Shown here: one piece after another, positions 54,202 to 62,647 of the stretch
How positions within the stretch are numbered: position 1 is the first letter of the stretch
Layout of the letters: the number at the start of each line of letters is the position of its first letter
Origin: Streptococcus sp. SK643
GTDB taxonomy: Bacteria > Bacillota > Bacilli > Lactobacillales > Streptococcaceae
Length of the DNA: 64,000 bases
Reading direction: 5' to 3'
Assembly (NCBI RefSeq): GCF_000259505.1
Contig: NZ_AJMM01000031.1
Location: 58,004-122,003, forward strand
Translations under genes and position numbers: made by a program
Notes under the pieces: model-generated
The model's input: only the letters and a program-made list of their open reading frames with translations
Databases searched by the model: none
Told to the model about the DNA's origin: nothing

Positions 54202-54645
54202 ATGACACAATTCGAAGATAAATTTATGGAAGTTCAAGTTGGTATGATTTCGTTAGCAATGGAATATGTCCAAAATCAAGCAGAAAAAGTATATATTTAT
54301 GCGATAGCGGACAGTTTGTATAGTTTTAAGCCATTTTATAAAATTAATGGTATTGTAATTGGAATGGAAAAAGTTAATGAAGTTGCGACAAAAAAAGTAG
54401 ATGATTCTGATAATATGGCATTTGCTTTATTGAAATATGGAACTAAAGATATGCAGAAATTGCAGGAGGTTTGCCAAGAATATAATCGTGAACATCCGAC
54501 TGAGATGTGGTTGATTTATGATGCACAGAAAAATACCCTTAATAGTCGCTATAGCTATGAAGGGCGTTATGACAAGGACGAAGAATTGCTTCCACATCTA
54601 GAGTTTGAAAAATGGTTTGAAGAAGTGAAAGAAAATCAGCTATAA
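54202..54645 (+). CDS. YezG-like (DUF600) immunity protein
   Basis: The 147-residue acidic protein has EKVYIYAIADS near residue 30, a central helix pair, PTEMWLIYDAQKNTLNSRYSYEGRYD and a final LEFEKWFEEVKE, matching the YezG/DUF600 pattern. Family knowledge: YezG-type proteins (EsaG in staphylococci) neutralise nuclease toxins exported by type VII or LXG systems. RBS AAGGAGAT precedes the ATG. A strong terminator follows. Confidence 0.7.
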   Translation: MTQFEDKFMEVQVGMISLAMEYVQNQAEKVYIYAIADSLYSFKPFYKINGIVIGMEKVNEVATKKVDDSDNMAFALLKYGTKDMQKLQEVCQEYNREHPTEMWLIYDAQKNTLNSRYSYEGRYDKDEELLPHLEFEKWFEEVKENQL

Positions 54646-54658
54646 TATTTTTGTTATT

Positions 54659-54687
54659 GGCACTTAATATTCAGTTAAGTGCCTTTT
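54659..54687 (+). terminator. Terminator of the YezG-like gene
   Basis: GGCACTTAA pairs perfectly with TTAAGTGCC around TATTCAG, followed by five T. Confidence 0.9.
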
Positions 54688-54700
54688 TACAAAGGAATGA

Positions 54701-54919
54701 GGTACTGGCCGTTAGTTGGATGGGAATGAGAGAGTTATGAGGGGAGCCTTTGCCCTGCTTGACTTGATCCCAGCCGGTAAATACCTTAGAAGCTTTGCCA
54801 AGACAGGAAAGATTGTAGGCCTCACGGCTATTAAGACTAGTATAAAAAATGCAGTGGATGAGAAGATACAAGCCTTGGCTGAGAAGATAACACCAGAGTA
54901 TTACAAATTACCTATCTAA
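54701..54919 (+). pseudogene. Pre-toxin (PT-TG-like) fragment of a polymorphic toxin
   Basis: Read through its stops, the frame gives a TG dipeptide, an amber stop (54713-54715), then LDGNERVMRGAFALLDLIPA, GKYLRSFAKTGKIVG and a 30-residue helical end to a TAA at 54917. The TG...ER...G spacing is that of the pre-toxin TG linker found in LXG and related toxins. An in-frame TGA also lies at about 54698. No start codon, LXG domain or toxin domain is attached, so it is a broken internal piece. Confidence 0.7.
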
Positions 54920-54952
54920 ATGTTCGCTTTATTTATTAAAAAAGGAGTCTAT

Positions 54953-55492
54953 ATGTTAAAAGATTTTACAAGAGTGGCAACCGTGCCTCAAGAAGTAATC
55001 AAAAAGTACAAAGACCAAGTTCCAGAAGAGCTAGTTCAAATCTGGGAGGAAGACGGTCTTGGGCCCTTTTTAGACGGTTATCTGAAGGTAATTAATCCGG
55101 ATGAGTATCTTGAACTGGTTCAGGAGACCTATTTCAGAGGGGACATTTCCATACCTATTTTTGCGACAGCTTTTGGGGACATTATAACTTGGGAGAAGAA
55201 CGAATTTTTAGGGATTATTAAATATAAAGATGGTACATTTGATATTTTTTTAGAAAATTTATCACTTTTTATCAAGTTTCTATCTGACAAAAGTTTTACA
55301 GATGATTATTTTGACTTACCACTTTATCATGAGGCAGCAGAGAAATATGGTTTGCTTGATTATGCAGAGTGTTTTGGATTTGTGCCACTTTTGGCTTTGG
55401 GAGGCTTTAAAGAAGTGAATCATCTGGATAAGGTAAAAATGTATGAGCATATTTTACTGATTACTCAATTTGCTGGGCCTATCGGAGATTAA
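54953..55492 (+). CDS. GAD-like / Tdi1 C-terminal (DUF1851-type) immunity protein
   Basis: The 179-residue protein has an N-terminal GAD-like region (VPEELVQIWEEDGLGPFLDGYLKVINP) split at the Gly-Pro turn, a beta-rich middle, and a C-terminal DUF1851-like part (YHEAAEKYGLLDYAECFGFVPLLALGG). This two-part layout is that of Tdi1-type immunity proteins. I use the ATG at 54953 after AAAGGAG instead of 54920. It follows the pre-toxin fragment directly. Confidence 0.7.
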   Translation: MLKDFTRVATVPQEVIKKYKDQVPEELVQIWEEDGLGPFLDGYLKVINPDEYLELVQETYFRGDISIPIFATAFGDIITWEKNEFLGIIKYKDGTFDIFLENLSLFIKFLSDKSFTDDYFDLPLYHEAAEKYGLLDYAECFGFVPLLALGGFKEVNHLDKVKMYEHILLITQFAGPIGD

Positions 55493-55586
55493 AAGTGATC
55501 ATATTTTTGATAATCTAATCAAAATCAAGATGCAACACAGAAACTATAGGAACGTTTTGACAATAAATTAGATTGAGGTATTAAAA

Positions 55587-55787
55587 ATGGATGTAACAAA
55601 ATTAAATAAACTATCATATGTTTTATATTCTGAAAGCAATGCTGAAGCTGTGGAACTAGTTAAATCTATTAATAGTGAAGATGAACTCTTTGTCTTGCTT
55701 GATAATTATAACTGGGATAATGGTTTTGAAGGAAGAATCAGAGATTTCTCTAAGGCTGGTGATGCTGGATTAGGTAATACTCTTTAA
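55587..55787 (+). CDS. Short, probably truncated immunity protein
   Basis: The 66-codon frame starts with a well-formed helical N-terminus (LNKLSYVLYSESNAEAVELV, then LDNYNWDNGFEGRI) resembling Imm-type proteins of about 120 residues. After residue 48 it changes to FSKAGDAGLGNTL and stops. Behind the stop the same frame continues as the fragment at 55788. It looks like an immunity gene start joined to a toxin tail. Whether the short product works is unknown. Confidence 0.45.
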   Translation: MDVTKLNKLSYVLYSESNAEAVELVKSINSEDELFVLLDNYNWDNGFEGRIRDFSKAGDAGLGNTL

Positions 55788-55863
55788 GAGGTGGATAGTG
55801 CTATTCATAGACGTTTTACTCATAGAGCTGGCATCTCAATTCTGAAATTAGGAGGTAAATAAA
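55788..55863 (+). pseudogene. Toxin-tail-like remnant in frame behind the truncated immunity gene
   Basis: Directly after the TAA at 55785-55787 the same frame reads EVDSAIHRRFTHRAGISILKLGGK and ends at TAA 55860-55862. The His/Arg-rich end followed by a ribosome-binding site (GGAGG) and the next immunity gene is the pattern of a toxin C-terminus. Confidence 0.4.
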
Positions 55864-56319
55864 ATGGTATTAACTATAGACTCATTTGGGCATGCGGAAG
55901 AAAAAGATATCAAACTTTTAGAAAAACGATTTGATATCCAACTTCCAGAGGACTATAAAGCATTTTTAGTTACACAAAATGGAGGAAGGAATTTATCCTA
56001 TAAATTTGAAAATTCAATTAAGATTAACCAAATAGATGAAGTTATCAATATTGATACTATGTTTGGTATAAATACGGGAATTAAAAATGCTGATATAGAG
56101 CAGTGGACAGAAGAATATCGGAATGATATTTTTGAACATTCCATTATTATTGGTGACACTATTCAGCATGGATTTCTACTATTTTGGCAAAGTGATGATG
56201 AGAATGAAGGCCTATATTATTACGACGATACGTATCAATTAGAATCCTCAAATGATGAGATTAATGCCTATTTTTTAGCTAAAACATTTTCTGAATTTAT
56301 GGCTTTGATACAGAACTAA
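55864..56319 (+). CDS. SMI1/KNR4 (SUKH) family immunity protein
   Basis: The 151-residue protein shows the SUKH pattern: an N-terminal helix pair with LEKRFDIQLPEDYKAFLVTQNGG, a middle beta segment IIIGDTIQHGFLLFW, YYYDDTYQL, and a final helix FLAKTFSEFMALI. SUKH proteins are the most common immunity proteins of nuclease-type polymorphic toxins. RBS TTAGGAGG precedes the ATG, placed behind a toxin-tail remnant. Confidence 0.85.
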   Translation: MVLTIDSFGHAEEKDIKLLEKRFDIQLPEDYKAFLVTQNGGRNLSYKFENSIKINQIDEVINIDTMFGINTGIKNADIEQWTEEYRNDIFEHSIIIGDTIQHGFLLFWQSDDENEGLYYYDDTYQLESSNDEINAYFLAKTFSEFMALIQN

Positions 56320-56348
56320 GAGCATAATTAAGGGAATTATCTGAATAG

Positions 56349-56576
56349 ATTTTCACCGAACTAGATGCCTGTTTAAAAATCGAGAGAAATACGGTTAATA
56401 AAGACTTGTGTAAGCAAATTAAGGCCAATAATGAATTCGCACTAAAATTCATATGGAAAGAAATAGAATTATTAAAAAATCGTAGTGTCCTAAAGAGGAA
56501 GACTTGGTCCTACTATGAAGAACTTAGCTTGATAAAACTAGTTGAGAGACATATACATAGACATATAGGTGCTTAA
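56349..56576 (+). pseudogene. Decayed reading frame in the immunity island
   Basis: A 75-codon open stretch starts after an in-frame TAG (56346-56348), has no start codon and ends at TAA 56574. It encodes a helical, basic sequence (CKQIKANNEFALKFIWKEIE then KLVERHIHRHIGA). Upstream in the same frame KELSE-like codons precede the stop, so a longer gene has been interrupted. Family not recognised. Confidence 0.5.
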
Positions 56577-56641
56577 AGCACTTTTGGGGAGCTGAAGTTA
56601 AAAAACTATTAGTTTTATAGAAAGAAAGGTTTAAAAAAACA

Positions 56642-56933
56642 ATGGAAATAAATCATAAGACTTTTGGTAAAATAAAATTTAATTACGGTTACATTAGACT
56701 TACTTGATTTTTTAGAGAGTCATTGAAGTGAGCTTAAATATCATACAGTCTATCTAAATCGAAAAGCATTAGAGCAGTTTGCAATAGGGTATTTTCTGGA
56801 TTCGAAATCAAATAAATTTCTGGTATATGAAGTGACAGAACGTCAGAGTTTGATTGAAATTGCTTGCTTTAAAAATGAAGAAGAGGCTATCGAGGAAGTT
56901 TATGAGATAGTCAAATATAGATGTCGGATATAA
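56642..56933 (+). pseudogene. Decayed immunity-type gene with in-frame stops
   Basis: An intact ATG (56642) starts MEINHKTFGKIKFNYGY, typical of a small immunity protein, but that frame stops after 22 codons. In another frame LLDFLESH, a TGA at 56724-56726, then SELKYHTVYLNRKALEQF and FLVYEVTERQSLIEIACF continue to TAA 56931. Two gene pieces appear fused or frameshifted. The block 56320-56963 contains only these remnants. Confidence 0.55.
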
Positions 56934-56978
56934 ACTCGGTTTCTATAAAGAGTAAAGGATATTTTGGAGAATGGCATA

Positions 56979-57296
56979 ATGACCAATTTAAAAAAAGAAT
57001 TAACAGATTCGTTAACTGAATTAATAGAATTTTTATCAGAGTACAAGGAACAGCATAATGTTAAGTGTTTTATAGAGACGCTGAAAAATATGATAGCAAT
57101 CATAGAAACTATAGAAAATCCTGAACTACCAATTGAATGTATAGAGCAAATTCGAAAAATGTACAAAAGTATGTTTTTCCCAAGAGATGGTTTATCGGAT
57201 TTTTATATCATGGACTCGGATTACGCATACATGAAAAGAAGAAATGATCAATTTTCTTTATTGCTAAAAAGAATTGATAGCTTATTAAAAGACTAG
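56979..57296 (+). CDS. Small helical immunity-like protein
   Basis: The 105-residue acidic, all-helical soluble protein has LTDSLTELIEFLSEYK and a MYKSMFFPRDGLSDFYI segment that resembles the LYGGMGSFNDL motif of small immunity-type proteins. I chose the ATG at 56979, nine bases after GGAG, over the TTG at 56964. No family assigned with confidence. Confidence 0.55.
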   Translation: MTNLKKELTDSLTELIEFLSEYKEQHNVKCFIETLKNMIAIIETIENPELPIECIEQIRKMYKSMFFPRDGLSDFYIMDSDYAYMKRRNDQFSLLLKRIDSLLKD

Positions 57297-57349
57297 GTAA
57301 CGGATGGGGGATTCCATATGGTTGGAAAGTATTGAAATAGGAGTGAATA

Positions 57350-57835
57350 ATGATTGCGATTTATCGGGGTAAAAAATATAATGTTTCAAAAGGTCTTAGT
57401 AATAATGTTTGGATTGTCCTGACTAGTGATACAAAAGATGGAGGGTTTAGCAATTATACAGATTCTTGGGGAGAGGAATTTGATGATTTCTTTTCTAAAA
57501 ACGTCAAGATGGAAGATTTAGACTATCTATACAGTATTCATTATGAGATTCAATATAAGGGGCATTCTTTTTATGTTAGTAGTGGAATGATTCGAAGGAA
57601 TATTGAGAAAGATTGGTTTGAAATAAAACCAGATACCAGCCAAAATCAAATAAAGGATGAGTTGGGATTCAAGCAGATAAACAAATTAGAATGGGCAAAA
57701 GAGATTGGTCGAAAAGACATTGAGGTCTTAAAAATAGTCGAAACACCTTTAGGAATCTTTAAAGATCAGGGAGTTAAGGTAAAAAGTTTAGAAGGTAAAG
57801 ATATTGATAACTTTTTAAATACTATTGAAAAGTAA
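57350..57835 (+). CDS. Hypothetical soluble protein of the immunity island
   Basis: The 161-residue protein has a beta-rich N-terminus (YRGKKYNVSKGLSNNVWIVL, repeated loosely at YKGHSFYVSSGMI) and a C-terminal alpha/beta part. No signal peptide or helices. I do not recognise the family. RBS ATAGGAGT precedes the ATG, and neighbours are putative immunity genes. Confidence 0.6.
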   Translation: MIAIYRGKKYNVSKGLSNNVWIVLTSDTKDGGFSNYTDSWGEEFDDFFSKNVKMEDLDYLYSIHYEIQYKGHSFYVSSGMIRRNIEKDWFEIKPDTSQNQIKDELGFKQINKLEWAKEIGRKDIEVLKIVETPLGIFKDQGVKVKSLEGKDIDNFLNTIEK

Positions 57836-57902
57836 TTTTTTGGTGCTGTAATTTCAATTCTATATAAAAAATAAAAATGTAATCTATTCCGGAGAAATAA
57901 TA

Positions 57903-58517
57903 ATGTTTGATAATGAATATATTGTAAGTTTGAAAAGGTTTATCAGCAATGTCGAAATTGTTTTAAGAAATAACAAGTTGCAGGCATATGATAATGTGGA
58001 TATGATTTATATTGTAGAAAAAAGAGAAGACGAATTTTTTATTTCACTAAATGAAAGAGGGGTTATTTTAGAATACTGTAAAATTCGTAACAAGGAGTTG
58101 GCGCATCTCTATTTTGCTATCTTTGTTAAAAGAGGTGTTACAGATTTCGAATTCCCCTTGATGACTTTAATAAATGATATAGAGGATATCGAGATTCTGA
58201 AAGAATACTTAACTAGAGAACAACTTGATAACTTTTATTCGGTTGACTCTAGGACTAAAGGAAAAATAAATTTTTCTTCAGAGTTAAACAAAATTTATTA
58301 CATAGATGCAAGTGACAATGAATACAATCTCTTTTCTCTACCAAACAGAATATTTCAAACCTTCTATGTATCAATTGTAAAATTAAAAACTATGAAGGAG
58401 TGGTTGATTCAACTGAATGATGCTAATGGACTAGGAGATCAATATGAGGCTACTTTGCTAGGGTATAGTTCAGAGGGGCTAAGTAGAAGTGCTCTGTTTG
58501 TGACTAAGGAGAAATGA
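57903..58517 (+). CDS. Hypothetical soluble protein of the immunity island
   Basis: The 204-residue acidic protein has no membrane segments; features are DNVDMIYIVEKREDEFFISL and a C-terminal LGYSSEGLSRSALFV. Family unknown. RBS GGAGAAA precedes the ATG. It overlaps the following DUF443-type gene by 4 bases (ATGA), so the two are translated together and may act as a pair. Confidence 0.6.
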   Translation: MFDNEYIVSLKRFISNVEIVLRNNKLQAYDNVDMIYIVEKREDEFFISLNERGVILEYCKIRNKELAHLYFAIFVKRGVTDFEFPLMTLINDIEDIEILKEYLTREQLDNFYSVDSRTKGKINFSSELNKIYYIDASDNEYNLFSLPNRIFQTFYVSIVKLKTMKEWLIQLNDANGLGDQYEATLLGYSSEGLSRSALFVTKEK

Positions 58518-59179
58518 TGGAAAAAATTCGATTTACTTATGGAAATTTTCGGTTTTTAGTATTTGAATTCAATCATCAATACTATCTACTTGATAGAAGG
58601 CCATGTCATTTGATAGGATATCTTTTTCCACCTATAAATTTGCTTTTCTTTCAACATGTGTATCCTATTACATCGGATGAGTACTGTAAAATAAAAGAAA
58701 AAAATGGACGTGCTACAAAACTCACTGTTTCAGTTTCACTCGGTGCTGGACTGAGTGTCTTTTTATATAATTGGTTACGCGTGAACAAGATTGATATTAC
58801 TAAGTATTTTGAAACGAATCTTTCAAGTTTTACGACAGTGGCACTCTTTTTAATGACTTTTCTTTTAACATATGTTCTGGTTGAATTATTTTACTATTCT
58901 CGGAAAAGAAGGATGGCCTCCTTGCTAGGGCGTGAACTTAGGCATTTACAATACTATAAAATCACGCCAGTAAAAATTGACTTTAAACAGTTGCTAGGAT
59001 TTATAGTGGTTTTTGGTGGACTAGCATTTTTTATGTCCTTGTATTATTTTTACTCAGGGAACTTACTTTTTGGTTTAATGGCTAATGCCATCATCTTTCT
59101 ATATTTATCGGCTTCTAATGTTGCATTTGGAACTGAAAGTCATCACTTATATAAAATAAATGATAAAATACTAAAATAA
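58514..59179 (+). CDS. DUF443-type five-helix membrane protein (first of two)
   Basis: The 221-residue protein has a short beta N-terminus (YGNFRFLVFEF, YYLLDRRPCHLIGYLFPPIN) and about five hydrophobic segments (near 35-50, 75-92, 107-130, 158-180, 183-203). The pair with the next gene matches the tandem five-helix DUF443 family. Known relative: TsaI of Staphylococcus aureus, a DUF443 immunity protein against the membrane-depolarising type VII toxin TspA. By analogy, immunity to a membrane toxin. Confidence 0.7.
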   Translation: MMEKIRFTYGNFRFLVFEFNHQYYLLDRRPCHLIGYLFPPINLLFFQHVYPITSDEYCKIKEKNGRATKLTVSVSLGAGLSVFLYNWLRVNKIDITKYFETNLSSFTTVALFLMTFLLTYVLVELFYYSRKRRMASLLGRELRHLQYYKITPVKIDFKQLLGFIVVFGGLAFFMSLYYFYSGNLLFGLMANAIIFLYLSASNVAFGTESHHLYKINDKILK

Positions 59180-59251
59180 GATGTAGATTATATCGAGATA
59201 CTCCTCATAGTTTGGAAGAACTCATGTTTTCTTAGATTAGTAAGGATTAGA

Positions 59252-59935
59252 ATGCAAAAAATAAAATTATATTATAAAGGGAATCTTCGATACCTATTAT
59301 TTCATTATCAGGGGAGACAGTATCTATTAGATAGATCTCCTAAACATTTTCTCGGATACTTCTGTTTGCCTCTAAACTGGTATTTTTATCAGAAAGTTTA
59401 TGCTATTTCAGATGAAGAACTTGTTAAAATCGAAGAAAAAAACTCTAAGGCGAGCAAATTTATCCTTCCAACGTCATTAGCCGCAGGATTAGCAGTTTTT
59501 GTGAATGCCTGGGCTAGTATGAATCATATTGATTTATTTGCCAACTTTTATGTGAATCTTTCGATAGTAACTAGCTTGGTTTTAGTAGTTATTGGTCTAT
59601 TATTGTCTTTTAGTTTGCTTCAACTTTTATATTCTAAAAAGAAAAAAACTTTGGAAAAATTACTCAATAGATTGTTGGAGCAATCTATTAATTTTAAGAT
59701 AAAACCAGTAAATTCATTACGTTTTTATGTCAAAATGTTTCTATTGCGACTATGTATTTTTGCCTTAACTCTTATATTTGCTCTGGCATTCATATATTTG
59801 AAGAACATTAGCATGCTTTGTTTAATGATGTTAATAATGTTCATATTTCTAGGGACTGTCAACATTGCATTTGCACCTGGAGAAGAACGGGAATATGAGA
59901 TAGTTGATGTTTTATCAAATCAAAGTAAAAATTAA
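59252..59935 (+). CDS. DUF443-type five-helix membrane protein (second of two)
   Basis: The 227-residue paralogue of the previous gene shares the opening (YKGNLRYLLFHYQGRQYLLD, then RSPKHFLGYFCLPLNWYFYQ), the EEKNSKASKF link and the final TVNIAFAPGEE. Helical segments lie in the same places. Tandem, diverged copies of immunity genes against toxin variants are usual for this family. Confidence 0.7.
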   Translation: MQKIKLYYKGNLRYLLFHYQGRQYLLDRSPKHFLGYFCLPLNWYFYQKVYAISDEELVKIEEKNSKASKFILPTSLAAGLAVFVNAWASMNHIDLFANFYVNLSIVTSLVLVVIGLLLSFSLLQLLYSKKKKTLEKLLNRLLEQSINFKIKPVNSLRFYVKMFLLRLCIFALTLIFALAFIYLKNISMLCLMMLIMFIFLGTVNIAFAPGEEREYEIVDVLSNQSKN

Positions 59936-59951
59936 ATTTAGGTGTATGTGT

Positions 59952-60839
59952 ATGAAAAAGAAATCAATTTTTAAAGCAAGTTTTGAAGAGAGTTTGAATC
60001 TAGAAGATGATGGACTTCGAAAGTTACAGCAAGAGCAACATGATAAGACGGCTAACTATTTTAAAAAAGGGAGAGCCTCTCTTTGGTTCTGTATCAAAAG
60101 TTTTATTTTAGCACTTATTTTTCCTATTGGTTTTAACTTTCTACTGCTTATTGTATCCATGGCGTTCCATGAAAGTGACACTTTAACTCTTCCAATAGCC
60201 AAGCACGAGTCATTAACGGTAAATGTTTTTTTGATATTACTTCTAATTTGGCTATTCTTAGTCATACTCGGAAAGTTTATTAAACGAGTCTATCTTTTAC
60301 CATACCGCTATCAGTTTCATACTTTTACATTTATGATTTGGTTCTTATTGGAAATTGATTTAATCGTGTTTGATATTCTATTAGCAAATCTTGCAACTTG
60401 GGAAATGATTGGCATCTATGGAATCATTATGATCGTCACTTATGCGATATGGAATATTGAGTTAAGAGGATTAAGACGACTCATGTATGGTGAGATCACG
60501 GGAAATACTTTCCGTAATAAGATTGCAAAAATGATCTCTCTCTATGGTATGGGGATTTTAGGAGCAGGTATTATCATAAAGCGTATTTTAGGAATCTTTA
60601 CAGTAGATATGTCAAGCTCAATAAAGGAATTTGGTTTCTTGCTATTATGGATTTTTTGTAATGTTCTACTGGTTGCAGTAGTTGCTTTCATAGGTTTACC
60701 TTATTTCCTTCAAGCCTACTACAAATGGAAATATCCTGAAGAATACCGTGATTGGGAAGGGAAAACTGTAGAAGAGTGGTATGGAAAGAGATACTTGAAA
60801 AAGCACTCAGAATTAGTAGAAAAGAAGATTGAGGATTAA
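59952..60839 (+). CDS. Six-helix membrane protein, tandem paralogue 1
   Basis: The 295-residue protein begins KKKSIFKASFEESLNLEDDG (cytoplasmic), has about six hydrophobic segments, and ends with YKWKYPEEYRDWEGKTVEEW followed by a basic YGKRYLKKH tail. I use the ATG at 59952; the upstream ATG at 59904 lies within the previous gene. Two paralogues follow. Ends conserved, middle variable; family not known to me. Immunity to a membrane toxin is the most likely role from context. Confidence 0.65.
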   Translation: MKKKSIFKASFEESLNLEDDGLRKLQQEQHDKTANYFKKGRASLWFCIKSFILALIFPIGFNFLLLIVSMAFHESDTLTLPIAKHESLTVNVFLILLLIWLFLVILGKFIKRVYLLPYRYQFHTFTFMIWFLLEIDLIVFDILLANLATWEMIGIYGIIMIVTYAIWNIELRGLRRLMYGEITGNTFRNKIAKMISLYGMGILGAGIIIKRILGIFTVDMSSSIKEFGFLLLWIFCNVLLVAVVAFIGLPYFLQAYYKWKYPEEYRDWEGKTVEEWYGKRYLKKHSELVEKKIED

Positions 60840-60843
60840 ACTT

Positions 60844-61725
60844 ATGACAAAAAAGTCGCTATTTAAAGCTAGTTTTGAAGAGAGTTTGAATTTGGAAGAT
60901 GATGGGTTTTTACAGTATCAGAAAAAAGATTATTATAATAAACTTGGGAAAGCCTTTAAGAAAGGGAGACCCTCTTTTTGGTTTGGTATTAAAACTTTTA
61001 TTCTTAGTCTGTTGTTTCCGATAGGTGCAAATTTCATGCTCCTTGCTGTTACCCTATCATTGCAAAATTCTGATCCTAAAGATTTAAGGTTACCAGTTTC
61101 TCAGTATCCTTTGCTAACAGTCGAGCTTTATTTAATTTGCTTGTTAATTTGGTTGTTATTGGTATTAATGGGTAAATTCTTTAAACGGACGTTTATTCTC
61201 CCTTATCGTTATCGATTTCATATTATAACTTTTATAATATGGTTTGTGTTTGAATTTAATTTGCTGGCAACAACTATGTCTTTACCTATATTATCAATAT
61301 GGGGGATCTTGGTATTTTTTGGACTTCTAGCATTCTTGGCTTATGTAATGTTAAGAACGGAGCTTAGAAGTTTGAAAAAACGAATGTATGGAGAAGTTAA
61401 GTCACCTACCTTACTCGATAAAATTGCTAAAGGTATTGCTATTTATGGAGCAGGTATATTGGGCTTGGCTGTGATTGTTAATTTTATTTTCAAAGCTTTT
61501 TCTATTAATTTTTCCTCTTCCGTAACTGTTTTAGGTCTCTTTATATTTTGGATTCTATCAAATATTGGTGTAATCGCCATGATTGTATTCATGGAGTTTC
61601 CTTTCTTTTTAGAAGGTTATTACAAATGGAAATATCCTGAAGAATACCGCGAGTGGGAAGGGAAAACTGTAGAAGAGTGGTATGGAAAAAAATATTTAAA
61701 AAAACACAAGGAGTTATTAAAATAG
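60844..61725 (+). CDS. Six-helix membrane protein, tandem paralogue 2
   Basis: The 293-residue paralogue has the same SLFKASFEESLNLEDDG start and WKYPEEYREWEGKTVEEW end. The loop SDPKDLRLPVSQYPLLTVEL between helices 1 and 2 is shared almost unchanged with paralogue 3. A 63-bp stretch (60862-60924) is identical in DNA to 61760-61822. I chose the ATG at 60844 over 60829. Confidence 0.65.
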   Translation: MTKKSLFKASFEESLNLEDDGFLQYQKKDYYNKLGKAFKKGRPSFWFGIKTFILSLLFPIGANFMLLAVTLSLQNSDPKDLRLPVSQYPLLTVELYLICLLIWLLLVLMGKFFKRTFILPYRYRFHIITFIIWFVFEFNLLATTMSLPILSIWGILVFFGLLAFLAYVMLRTELRSLKKRMYGEVKSPTLLDKIAKGIAIYGAGILGLAVIVNFIFKAFSINFSSSVTVLGLFIFWILSNIGVIAMIVFMEFPFFLEGYYKWKYPEEYREWEGKTVEEWYGKKYLKKHKELLK

Positions 61726-61741
61726 GATTTGGACAAAGAGT

Positions 61742-62647
61742 ATGAGGAAGAAATCAATTTTTAAAGCTAGTTTTGAAGAGAGTTTGAATTTGGAAGATGA
61801 TGGGTTTTTACAGTATCAGAAAGGAAATGTTTTCTCTAAGTTAGAAACATATTATAGGGAAGGAAAGTCTAAACTAGTTCTTCATATTCAGAATATTGTT
61901 TTGACTCTTATCGGTCCTATCATTATAAACTTTATGATTCTTGTTTTCTCGCTGTCCTTGCACAACTCTGATCCTAAAGATTTAAGATTGCCTATCTATC
62001 AACATCCATTACTAACAGCTGAGGTATATCTAGTCTGTTTCTTAATTTGGGTATTTATCATATTGATTGGTAAAGTTTTTAGAAAAGCTTTTATACTGCC
62101 TTATCGTAATCATTTTCATGTCATCACATTTCTAATTTGGCTTAGTCTTGAATTTAATCTGTTAGCGATTGATATGTCATTACCAACTTTATCTATTTGG
62201 ATGGTTGCTGCTATTTTTGTTTTTATTACTATATTAGCCTATTTTATGTTTAGCCTTGAAATTGAAAGTCTTAAAAAACTGATGTATGGTAATGGAAGTG
62301 GCTCTTCTCTTCGCAACAAAATTGCCAATAAGATAGCGATTTATGGAATGAGTTTTTTGGGAATTGGAGTCATTATAAACTTTATTATAAAAAGTTTTTC
62401 CATAAAATTTTCAACTTCATTGGAAGGATTAGGTCTTTTGATAACATGGATTATCCTAAATATTGCTGTCATTGCTATGCTAATTTACATCGAATTTCCT
62501 AGCTATTTACAAGCATTCTACAAATGGAAATATCCTGAAGAATATCGTGAGTGGGAAGGTAAGACTGTAGAGGAATGGTATGGGAAAAAATATTTAAAAA
62601 AACACAAGGAGCTAATAGATATTAAAAATGAAGTCGATTTATACTAG
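61742..62647 (+). CDS. Six-helix membrane protein, tandem paralogue 3
   Basis: The 301-residue paralogue has the same conserved start and end as copies 1 and 2. The first helix and helices 4 to 6 differ most. The gene overlaps the next one by 20 bases. As in the others, basic residues near the ends suggest both termini are cytoplasmic. Confidence 0.65.
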   Translation: MRKKSIFKASFEESLNLEDDGFLQYQKGNVFSKLETYYREGKSKLVLHIQNIVLTLIGPIIINFMILVFSLSLHNSDPKDLRLPIYQHPLLTAEVYLVCFLIWVFIILIGKVFRKAFILPYRNHFHVITFLIWLSLEFNLLAIDMSLPTLSIWMVAAIFVFITILAYFMFSLEIESLKKLMYGNGSGSSLRNKIANKIAIYGMSFLGIGVIINFIIKSFSIKFSTSLEGLGLLITWIILNIAVIAMLIYIEFPSYLQAFYKWKYPEEYREWEGKTVEEWYGKKYLKKHKELIDIKNEVDLY

